Below, piece after piece: positions 8,279 through 13,927 of a stretch of 20,041 nt of DNA. The DNA comes from CAZUHK01 sp964620345. Lineage in GTDB: Bacteria; Planctomycetota; Phycisphaerae; Phycisphaerales; Zrk34. Within the stretch, counting starts at the first letter, position 1; every line of letters begins with the position of its first letter. The stretch lies in contig CAZUHK010000032.1 of NCBI GenBank assembly GCA_964620345.1, forward strand, positions 1 to 20,041, given 5' to 3'. Below the pieces are notes generated by a model that was not told the DNA's origin, ran no database searches, and saw only the letters and a list, made by a program, of their open reading frames with translations. Both the position numbers and the translations under genes were made by a program.

Positions 8279-8377
8279 GTCGCCGGGGATGGCGCACTGA
8301 TGGGCTTCCTCGTGACTTTGTTTCTCGCCTTGGCGGTTCGTCGCTCTTTGCTTCGTGATCTTCGCGTCTTCGTGGCT
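8216..8377. repeat. Inverted pair of CACGAAG-word repeats between ubiX and the UbiA gene
   Basis: The left arm (8216-8253) is built from imperfect CACGAAG words. The right arm (8344-8377) carries the same words in reverse orientation. The outer ten bases AGCCACGAAG (8216-8225) are matched exactly by CTTCGTGGCT (8368-8377), and the inner parts match imperfectly. The left arm lies inside the ubiX reading frame and encodes its last residues. The arrangement resembles a small palindromic or non-autonomous repeat element, but no transposase signature or target duplication is visible. Confidence 0.6.
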
Positions 8378-8384
8378 CCGGGCG

Positions 8385-8390
8385 TATTAT
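8385..8390 (+). promoter_or_regulatory. -10 box (TATTAT) 8 bases before the UbiA start; predicted leaderless mRNA
   Basis: TATTAT ends 8 bases before ATG 8399. If it is a -10 element, transcription begins at or next to the start codon. No clear -35 or Shine-Dalgarno is seen. The same layout recurs at 9444, 10420 and 13856. Confidence 0.45.
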
Positions 8391-8398
8391 CGCCGGCC

Positions 8399-9304
8399 AT
8401 GCTGAAATGCCTGATTGAAATCGGCCGGGACATCAAGCTGGCGCACTCGGTGTTCGCGATGCCGTTCGCGTTGCTGGGGGCGTTCATCGCGGCGCGGGGG
8501 ATGCCGACGTGGGCGCAGCTCGGGCTGATCGTGGGGTGCATGGTTTTCGCCCGGACGTTCGCGATGCTGGCCAACCGCTGGCTGGACCGGCGGATCGACG
8601 CGGCCAACCCGCGCACCGCCGGCCGCGCGTTGCCGGCCGGGCGGTTGAGCGCGACGGCGGTGTTCGCGGCGCTGCTGGCCAGCGCCGCGCTGCTCGTGCT
8701 CGGCGCCGCGGGGTTCTGGGTGATCGACGCCAACCCCTGGCCGCTGGCCGCGTCGCCGATCGTGCTCATCTGGCTGTTCGGCTATGCGTGGACCAAGCGG
8801 TTCACCGCGCTGTGCCACTTCGCCCTGGGCGCGGCGCTGGCGATCAGCCCGCTGGCCGCGGGACTGGCGATCGCCCCGGCGTCGCTGGCCGAGCCGACGC
8901 TCTGGCTGCTGGCCGCGTTCGTGCTGCTGTGGGTCGGCGGGTTCGACATCATCTACGCTTGCCAGGACATCGACTTCGACCGGCAGAGCGGCCTGCACTC
9001 GATCCCCGCGAAACTCGGACAGCGCGGGGCGCTGCTGGTCGCGAAGATCGCCCACCTGCTGGCGCTGATCGCGTTGGTCGCGGTCGGCCGCGTCGAGCCG
9101 ATGTTGTACTCGGCCCGGCTGTTCGGCCAAGACCACGTCGCGTGGTTCATGCTGGCCACGCCGGTCGTCGCGGTGCTGCTGATCGTCGAGCACCGCGCCG
9201 CCTCGGCCGGGCGGTTCTCCATGGCCTTTTTCACCTTCAACGGCGTGATCGCCCTGGCGCTGGGCGCCGCGGGCATCGCGGAGATTCTGGGGGCGAGCCG
9301 CTGA
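8399..9304 (+). CDS. UbiA-family prenyltransferase, probably quinone biosynthesis (MqnP/UbiA-like)
   Basis: This 301-residue polytopic membrane enzyme is expected to transfer a polyprenyl chain to an aromatic acceptor in the cytoplasmic membrane. Both Asp-rich motifs are intact: ANRWLDRRIDAANPRTAGR (Asn59, Asp63, Asp67) and IYACQDIDFDRQSGLHSIP (Asp190, Asp192, Asp194). These bind the Mg-diphosphate of the prenyl donor. The form of the second motif fits the 4-hydroxybenzoate-type subgroup often found with futalosine-pathway genes. About eight hydrophobic segments are visible. ATG 8399 is chosen because the family N-terminus (LIEIGRDIKLAHSVFAMPFAL) begins there; upstream in-frame codons lie in repeat sequence. 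ubiX immediately upstream supports a role in quinone synthesis. No mqnA-D genes are in the window, so the acceptor is not proven. Confidence 0.9.
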   Translation: MLKCLIEIGRDIKLAHSVFAMPFALLGAFIAARGMPTWAQLGLIVGCMVFARTFAMLANRWLDRRIDAANPRTAGRALPAGRLSATAVFAALLASAALLVLGAAGFWVIDANPWPLAASPIVLIWLFGYAWTKRFTALCHFALGAALAISPLAAGLAIAPASLAEPTLWLLAAFVLLWVGGFDIIYACQDIDFDRQSGLHSIPAKLGQRGALLVAKIAHLLALIALVAVGRVEPMLYSARLFGQDHVAWFMLATPVVAVLLIVEHRAASAGRFSMAFFTFNGVIALALGAAGIAEILGASR

Positions 9305-9443
9305 CATGCCCGGTCCAGAGCATCTTTCAACGACCCGACAGAAGCGACGCAACGCTGCAACCTGCTCCAAGGTCCAAGCCCTGCGGCATGCGACGATGAT
9401 GGCGAGCTCGACCCGCGCCGCGTAAATCGGCGCCGGCCCGCCC

Positions 9444-9449
9444 TACAAT
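9444..9449 (+). promoter_or_regulatory. -10 box (TACAAT) 7 bases before the PHP gene start; predicted leaderless mRNA
   Basis: TACAAT ends 7 bases before ATG 9457. An alternative ATG at 9448 would overlap the box itself, which favours 9457. The 152-base gap after the UbiA gene otherwise shows no feature I can name. Confidence 0.45.
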
Positions 9450-9456
9450 GCTCGCC

Positions 9457-10344
9457 ATGACCCGCATCGACCTGCACACCCACTCGACCGCGTCGGACGG
9501 CACCACGCCCCCGGCCGAGCTGCCGGCCCTGGCTTATGAAGCGGGTCTCGGCGCGATCGCCCTGACCGATCACGACACCACCGCCGGCCACGCCGCGTGT
9601 GCCGAGGCCTGCGCGAAGCTCGCCCTGGGGTTCGTGCCCGGCATCGAGCTGAGCTGCGAGCGCGGCCGGCCGCGCGGGTCGATGCACATCCTCGGCTACT
9701 TCGTCGACGGCCAAACGCCCGAGCTGCGCGACGTGATCGAGCTGCTCTGGGCCGCGCGCACCGAGCGGGCGCCGCAGATCGTCCAGCGGCTCAACGACCT
9801 GGGCGTGGATGTGTCGCTCGAGGAAGTCAACCAGACCGCGGGCTGCGCGATGATCGGCCGGCCCCACATCGCCGCGGTGCTCGAGGACAAGGGCTACGTC
9901 GGCTCGATCCGTGAGGCGTTCGAGAAGTACATCGGCCACGGCGCCCCGGCGTACGTCCGCAAGGACAACCTGCCGACCGACCGCGCCATCGCCGCGATCC
10001 ACGCCGCCGGCGGCCTGGCGGTGCTGGCCCACCCGATCCAATTGCGCTGCGACGATGACGATGAACTCGAACACATCATCGCCCGACTGACCGCCGAGGG
10101 GCTGGACGGCCTGGAAGTCCTGCACTCGGACCACACGCCCACGCTCGCCGAGCAGTACCGCCTGCTCGCCGAGCGCCACGGCCTGCTGAGCACCGGCGGC
10201 AGCGACTTCCACGGCGACCGCAAGCCCATCGCCCTGGGCAGTCAGCACGTGCCCGGACGGTGGCTGGAACAGATGCGCCAAGCCCGCGAGGCACAAGCCG
10301 ACCTGAACCGCCAAGGGGCCAATTCGCCAAACGCTCAGGCGTAA
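9457..10344 (+). CDS. PHP-domain phosphoesterase (YciV/TrpH, nucleoside bisphosphate phosphatase type)
   Basis: This 295-residue metal-dependent phosphoesterase has the PHP motifs in order. They are IDLHTHSTASDGT at residues 4-16 (His7, His9), ALTDHDT, GIELSCE, HILGYF, GRPHIAAVL, VLAHP and GGSDFHGD near the C-terminus. Family members act on 3',5'-nucleoside bisphosphates or trim 5' ends of small RNAs. The exact substrate cannot be read from sequence, and there is no fused polymerase or histidinol-phosphatase context. Length is normal for the stand-alone family (about 280-300). It is cytoplasmic, with no signal or membrane segment. Start 9457 gives MTRIDLHTH, the classic beginning, and fits the -10 box just upstream. 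It may be a single-gene unit. Confidence 0.92.
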   Translation: MTRIDLHTHSTASDGTTPPAELPALAYEAGLGAIALTDHDTTAGHAACAEACAKLALGFVPGIELSCERGRPRGSMHILGYFVDGQTPELRDVIELLWAARTERAPQIVQRLNDLGVDVSLEEVNQTAGCAMIGRPHIAAVLEDKGYVGSIREAFEKYIGHGAPAYVRKDNLPTDRAIAAIHAAGGLAVLAHPIQLRCDDDDELEHIIARLTAEGLDGLEVLHSDHTPTLAEQYRLLAERHGLLSTGGSDFHGDRKPIALGSQHVPGRWLEQMRQAREAQADLNRQGANSPNAQA

Positions 10345-10419
10345 GCAAGAGGTGACCTGCGCCGGCCGCCCGGTCGGGTGGCGGTTGATGCAATCGCCTT
10401 CATCCCTCGCCCCATCCGT

Positions 10420-10425
10420 TATAAT
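10420..10425 (+). promoter_or_regulatory. -10 box (TATAAT, consensus) 7 bases before the Gfo/Idh/MocA start; predicted leaderless mRNA
   Basis: A perfect TATAAT ends 7 bases before ATG 10433. There is no Shine-Dalgarno between them and no good -35 at 17-18 bases. This is the strongest of the four start-proximal -10 boxes. The spacer from the PHP stop is 88 bases. Confidence 0.5.
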
Positions 10426-10432
10426 CAACGGC

Positions 10433-11446
10433 ATGGCTGATCCATTCCGATTCGGCATCCTGGGCACGGGCAACATCGCGCGGCAGTTCGCCGAGGGTGT
10501 CGCCCGCTCGCGGCGATGCGCCATCACCGCCGTCGGCTCGCGCACTTTGGCCGGTGCCGACGACTTCGCCCGGCAGCACGAGATCGCCGGGGCCCACGGC
10601 ACGTACGACGCGCTGTTGGCCGACGACAGCGTTGATGCGATTTACGTCTCGCTGCCCAATTCGCTGCACTGCGAGTGGACGGTGCGGGCGCTGGAGGCGG
10701 GCAAGCACGTGCTTTGCGAGAAGCCGTTCGCCGTGAACCAGGCGCAGGCCGCGACGATGTTCGAGGCCGCCGACCGGGCCGGGCGCGTGCTGATCGAAGC
10801 GTTCATGTACCGCGTGCATCCGCTGACCCTGGCCTACATCGACGAGCTGCGCAAGGGCGCGATCGGCGAGCTGAAGCTGGTGCGCTGCTCGTTCAATTAT
10901 TGCACGACGAACATCGACGGCAACGTGCGCTTCAGCACCGATCTGGCCGGCGGGGCGCTGATGGACATCGGCACCTACTGCACGTCGCTGGCGCTGCTCG
11001 TGGCCGACGGCGCGGCGCCGGCGCACATCACCGCCGCGGCCCACATCCACGACACCGGCATCGACGACATCGCCGCCGGCACGCTGACCTATGACTCGGG
11101 CCTGATCGCCTCGTTCACCTGCGGCATGCGCGCCCACGCCGACAACACCGCCCACCTTTGCGGCACCGAAGGGTTCATCGAAATCCCCGTCCCCTGGAAG
11201 CCGCCCGAGCAGAACGCCGAGTATCGGCTGCGCACCATGACCGCGCCGAAGATCGACGGCAAGCCCGCCGGGCCCACCGAACAGACGCGCACCTGCGACG
11301 CGCCGGTGCCGCTGTACGGCATGGAGGCCGATGCGTTCGCCGACACGGTGATCGACGGCGTCGAGCCGTTCATGCCACGCGAGCACACGATGGTCAACCA
11401 GCGCGTGCTCGACACGATGCGCAAGCAGATCGGCCTGCCGTTCTGA
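10433..11446 (+). CDS. Gfo/Idh/MocA-family NAD(P)-dependent oxidoreductase
   Basis: This is a two-domain sugar or polyol dehydrogenase of 337 residues. The N-terminal Rossmann domain begins FRFGILGTGNIARQFAEG (GxGxxA nucleotide-binding loop near residues 9-14). It includes VDAIYVSLPNSLH and the family hallmark VLCEKPFAVN. The C-terminal domain has IEAFMYRVHP and GGALMDIGTYCTSL. The latter holds the conserved Asp and a Tyr-Cys where many relatives have a catalytic His region. Length is typical (about 330-380). The substrate is not predictable; relatives include scyllo-inositol, trans-dihydrodiol and sugar dehydrogenases. Start 10433 fits both the domain boundary and the consensus TATAAT just upstream. 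The membrane protein gene follows after 5 bases and is probably co-transcribed. Confidence 0.92.
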   Translation: MADPFRFGILGTGNIARQFAEGVARSRRCAITAVGSRTLAGADDFARQHEIAGAHGTYDALLADDSVDAIYVSLPNSLHCEWTVRALEAGKHVLCEKPFAVNQAQAATMFEAADRAGRVLIEAFMYRVHPLTLAYIDELRKGAIGELKLVRCSFNYCTTNIDGNVRFSTDLAGGALMDIGTYCTSLALLVADGAAPAHITAAAHIHDTGIDDIAAGTLTYDSGLIASFTCGMRAHADNTAHLCGTEGFIEIPVPWKPPEQNAEYRLRTMTAPKIDGKPAGPTEQTRTCDAPVPLYGMEADAFADTVIDGVEPFMPREHTMVNQRVLDTMRKQIGLPF

Positions 11447-11451
11447 CCACG

Positions 11452-12117
11452 ATGCGGCGCCTGATGATCATCGGCGGCGTCCTCGCGATCGTGTTCCTCG
11501 CGACGTTCGGCATCGGCGTCGCGCTTGGGGTGTTTCAGGCCGATCGGATCACCGACTGGCTGGCTGCGCTGCGCGACACGCCCGGCGGGCGATGGGTCAT
11601 CGTCGGCGCGGTGGTCGGCCTGCTGGCCGCGGACATCGCGCTGGGTGTGCCGGCCACGCCGATCATGATCGCCGCGGGCCACCTGCTGGGCCCGTGGTGG
11701 GGCGGCGCCGCCTCGGCGATCGGCGCAACGCTCGCCGGGGTGATCGGCTACGCCGCCTGCCGCGCCCTGGGCCGGACCTGGTTCGACAAGCACGTCAGCG
11801 CCGACGACGCCCGTCGCCTCGAACATCTGCTCGATCGCTACGGCCTGCTGGCGATGGTGCTCATCCGCGGCCTGCCGATCCTGCCCGAAGTGTTCGCCTG
11901 CCTCGCGGGCCTGGGCCGGGTGCGCGCCGTGCGGTTCATCGTGGTGTATGCAATCGCGACCGTGCCGTGGGCCGTGCTGCATGCGATCGCCGGCCACGCC
12001 AGCAGCTTCACCCACCCCTGGCCGGCGCTGCTGATCCTGATCGGCCTGCCCGCCGCGGCCTGGGCGGTCGGCTGGCGCCACCTCCGCCGCGGCCTCGACC
12101 GATCGCGCGAATGCTGA
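11452..12117 (+). CDS. VTT-domain (DedA/TVP38/TMEM64) integral membrane protein
   Basis: This 221-residue protein has an N-terminal hydrophobic segment (about residues 4-28). The VTT core follows, with GVPATPIMIAAGHLLGPWWG, a glycine-rich ATLAGVIGYAACRALGRTW stretch and IRGLPILPEVFACLAGLG. A C-terminal hydrophobic helix and a basic tail end the protein. Proteins of this family are linked to lipid scrambling or flipping in the cytoplasmic membrane and to envelope integrity. The G-rich segment followed by GR and the later R-x-x-P are the conserved features. ATG 11452 lies 5 bases after the oxidoreductase stop, with no separate promoter visible, so it is probably translated from that mRNA. Function beyond the fold is inference. 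Confidence 0.86.
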   Translation: MRRLMIIGGVLAIVFLATFGIGVALGVFQADRITDWLAALRDTPGGRWVIVGAVVGLLAADIALGVPATPIMIAAGHLLGPWWGGAASAIGATLAGVIGYAACRALGRTWFDKHVSADDARRLEHLLDRYGLLAMVLIRGLPILPEVFACLAGLGRVRAVRFIVVYAIATVPWAVLHAIAGHASSFTHPWPALLILIGLPAAAWAVGWRHLRRGLDRSREC

Positions 12118-12354
12118 TCAATCCCGGCAATACCGGCGGTGTGAACCGGACACCCCCACCAAAACACCCGGAATTAAAGCGCCATCTGAATCAGGCGGCG
12201 CAGCATCGGGGCGCATCGGCTGCACCGATGGCCGTTGCCGACCCCAAACGGCCTGAGAAATATGATGCAAGTCGCTGTCATCATCATCTTCGATTGCTCT
12301 GTGTCCTGCGTGCCTGCTGCGCAGCACGCGGTTCTCTGTGGTGAATCTTTTGGG
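12118..12354. other. Intergenic region between convergent membrane-protein and queE genes
   Basis: This gap of 237 bases contains no convincing gene. It holds a short hairpin (CATCGG at 12214-12219 with CCGATG at 12225-12230, loop of 5) without a T-run. An imperfect repeat begins at 12297. Because the flanking genes converge it should hold terminators for both strands, but none is clear. Confidence 0.5.
12297..12353. repeat. Short-word repeat (CTCTGTG words) directly downstream of queE
   Basis: On the plus strand CTCTGTGTCC at 12297 and TCTCTGTGGTGAATC at 12333 repeat the same word in direct orientation. They flank an inverted pair, GCGTGC (12308-12313) and GCACGC (12324-12329). The queE stop codon is at 12355-12357, next to the repeat. 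It looks like a member of a degenerate intergenic repeat class, and the inner hairpin may act as a queE terminator, though no T-run is obvious. Confidence 0.45.
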
Positions 12355-13089
12355 CTAGACACCGCGCGCGGTCGGGTCCCAGATGAGCTTGTGCAACTGC
12401 GTTTGCACCCGCACGGGCAGCGAGTCCTGGAGCACCCACTCGGCCAGGTCGCCAAGCGGCAAGCCGGCGGCGCCGGGCAGCTCTTCGCCGGCCGGCTGGT
12501 CGTGGACGGCGCTCATCAGCACGGCATTGACGCGAGAGGACAGGTCGTAACGCGCGATCATCCCCCGCGCCCATTCGTAGTCGGCCCGGCTGGTCAGAAC
12601 GAACTTCACCTCGTCGCGTTCGCGCAGGTGTTCGACGTTCGACCAGCGGTTGCGCTCGCATTCGCCGCTGCCGGGGGTCTTGAGGTCCATGATGCGGATC
12701 ACGCGCCGGTCGCACGGGCGGATGTCGCACGCGCCGCTGGTTTCGAGCAGCACCGTGTGACCCGCGTCGCACAACGCGGACATCAGCGGATGCACGTTGG
12801 GCTGCAGCAGCGGCTCGCCGCCGGTGACTTCGATGATTTCGGATTTCGGATTGCGGATCGCGGCAGTGGCCTGCGCGATGATGTCGTCGAGCGACAGCCG
12901 CCGGCCCTCGTGGAAGGCGTACTCGGTGTCGCAGTACCCGCAGCGCAGGTGACAGCCGGTCAGCCGAACGAACACGCACGGCAGGCCCGCCCAGGTGCTC
13001 TCGCCCTGGATGGAGCGGAATATCTCCGTCACGCGAAGCGTGAGGTCGGCGGTGGATCGGTGGCTCGGTGGATCGGTGGCTCGGTTCAT
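12355..13089 (-). CDS. queE: 7-carboxy-7-deazaguanine synthase (radical SAM)
   Basis: QueE converts 6-carboxytetrahydropterin to 7-carboxy-7-deazaguanine in the route to preQ0 and queuosine. The protein has LRVTEIFRSIQGESTWAGLP, then the radical-SAM cluster motif CHLRCGYC (Cys46, Cys50, Cys53), and EIIEVTGGEPLLQ for SAM binding. VLLETSGACDI and IMDLKTPGSGE follow, all standard for QueE. As drawn it has 244 residues. The first 17 or so (MNRATDPPSHRSTADLT) come from a tandem DNA repeat and are not family sequence. A GTG at Val20, just before TEIF, would give a conventional N-terminus, so the true start is uncertain. queC lies 56 bases upstream on the same strand, forming a probable operon. No queD or queF is visible. 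Confidence 0.92.
   Translation of the reverse strand: MNRATDPPSHRSTADLTLRVTEIFRSIQGESTWAGLPCVFVRLTGCHLRCGYCDTEYAFHEGRRLSLDDIIAQATAAIRNPKSEIIEVTGGEPLLQPNVHPLMSALCDAGHTVLLETSGACDIRPCDRRVIRIMDLKTPGSGECERNRWSNVEHLRERDEVKFVLTSRADYEWARGMIARYDLSSRVNAVLMSAVHDQPAGEELPGAAGLPLGDLAEWVLQDSLPVRVQTQLHKLIWDPTARGV
13054..13085. repeat. Perfect 16-base tandem duplication in the queE 5' end
   Basis: The unit GGATCGGTGGCTCGGT occurs twice head to tail (13054-13069 and 13070-13085). It encodes the non-conserved N-terminal residues of the queE frame as drawn. The 16-base period is not a multiple of three, so the two copies are read in different frames, which argues against selection on the peptide. Confidence 0.75.
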
Positions 13090-13090
13090 C

Positions 13091-13165
13091 GGGGCGTTGG
13101 CTCGTTGACTCGTTGACTCGTTAATTCGTTAACCGTTGACTCGAATCAACGGGTTAACGGATCAA
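13091..13165. repeat. GTTGACTC-word repeat with a hairpin between queC and queE
   Basis: The spacer is almost wholly made of imperfect 8-base words such as GTTGACTC, repeated directly and then inverted. The inverted part forms a hairpin. CGTTAACC-GTTGA (13127-13139) pairs with TCAAC (13146-13150) and GGTTAACG (13152-13159), with one bulged G and a six-base loop. The right arm contains the queC stop codon and its last four codons. There is no T-run, so it is not a classical terminator; mRNA processing or protection between the two genes is possible. Confidence 0.65.
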
Positions 13166-13844
13166 CGAATACCGGATCGCTCATGCCCAATTCCTCGAAC
13201 GCACGGATGCGGATCAGGCACGCATCGCAATGTCCGCAAGGCCGGCCTTGGGCGTCGGGGTCGTAGCAGGAATGGGTCTGCGAATAGTCGACGCCCAGGT
13301 CCAGGCCGCGCTGGATGATCCGGGGCTTGGTCAGGTCGATCAGCGGCGTGTGAATCTTCAGCGGCCGGCCCTCGGTGCCGGCCCGGGTCGCGAGGCGGCC
13401 CATGCGCTCGAACGCCTGGATGTACTGCGGCCGACAGTCCGGGTAGCCCGAGTAATCGACCGCGTTGACGCCGATGAAGATGTCGTTCGACTCGATCACC
13501 TCGGCCATCGCCAGGGCGTAGCTGAGGAAGATCGTGTTGCGGGCCGGCACGTACGTGACGGGAATCTCGCCCTGCTGATTCGCCGGGCGGTCCTTGGGGA
13601 CGTCGATGTCGTCGGTCAGGGCCGAGTGGCCGAACGCCCGCAGGTCGAGCGTGACCCACTGATGATCGGCGACGCCGATCGACTCGGCCACGACCCCGGC
13701 GGCGTCGAGCTCGACGCGGTGGCGCTGGCCGTAATCGAACGACAGCGCGTGGCAGGCGAAGCCCTCGTCGCGGGCGATCGCCAGTGCGGTCGCACTGTCC
13801 AGCCCGCCGGACAGCAGCACCACGGCTCGCGGAGAATCCATCAT
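13146..13844 (-). CDS. queC: 7-cyano-7-deazaguanine (preQ0) synthase
   Basis: QueC makes preQ0 from 7-carboxy-7-deazaguanine and ammonia using ATP. The 232-residue protein has the PP-loop VVLLSGGLDSATALAIA (Ser12-Ser17) and ALSFDYGQRHRVEL. Other family signatures are VPARNTIFLSYALA and GVNAVDYSGYPDCRP. The C-terminal zinc site has Cys193, Cys203, Cys206 and Cys209 in the pattern SCYDP...PCGHCDACLIR. The length is normal (about 220-240). The start is one of two adjacent ATG codons, 13844 or 13841, set 6 or 9 bases after a TACAAT box, so the mRNA is probably leaderless. The last four residues (PLTR) are encoded by the intergenic repeat. queE is downstream. The pathway call is firm; whether the product goes to queuosine in tRNA or to another deazapurine is not shown here. 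Confidence 0.95.
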   Translation of the reverse strand: MMDSPRAVVLLSGGLDSATALAIARDEGFACHALSFDYGQRHRVELDAAGVVAESIGVADHQWVTLDLRAFGHSALTDDIDVPKDRPANQQGEIPVTYVPARNTIFLSYALAMAEVIESNDIFIGVNAVDYSGYPDCRPQYIQAFERMGRLATRAGTEGRPLKIHTPLIDLTKPRIIQRGLDLGVDYSQTHSCYDPDAQGRPCGHCDACLIRIRAFEELGMSDPVFVDPLTR

Positions 13845-13850
13845 GCGTGC

Positions 13851-13856
13851 ATTGTA
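13851..13856 (-). promoter_or_regulatory. -10 box (TACAAT, minus strand) 6-9 bases before the queC start
   Basis: Read on the minus strand, TACAAT ends 6 bases before ATG 13844 and 9 before ATG 13841. There is no room for a ribosome-binding site. A -35 element is not evident. No preQ1 riboswitch could fit if transcription begins here. Confidence 0.45.
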
Positions 13857-13927
13857 GTCGCGGGCGAAAGCGATTCGCCCAAGCCCTGGGCGCTTGCCCG
13901 CGGCTGGGCGCGATTGAATCCAGAAGC

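Noticed and set aside
8216..8377. Insertion sequence between ubiX and the UbiA gene
   Set aside because: The inverted arms enclose no transposase and no target-site duplication is visible. A non-autonomous element remains possible and is listed as a repeat.
13091..13165. CRISPR-like direct repeats between queC and queE
   Set aside because: The units are only 8 bases, imperfect and without unique spacers, and no cas gene is present.
13846..13927. preQ1 riboswitch upstream of queC
   Set aside because: The probable -10 is 6-9 bases from the start, leaving no leader. The small hairpin CGCCCA...TGGGCG in this gap has no riboswitch core sequence.
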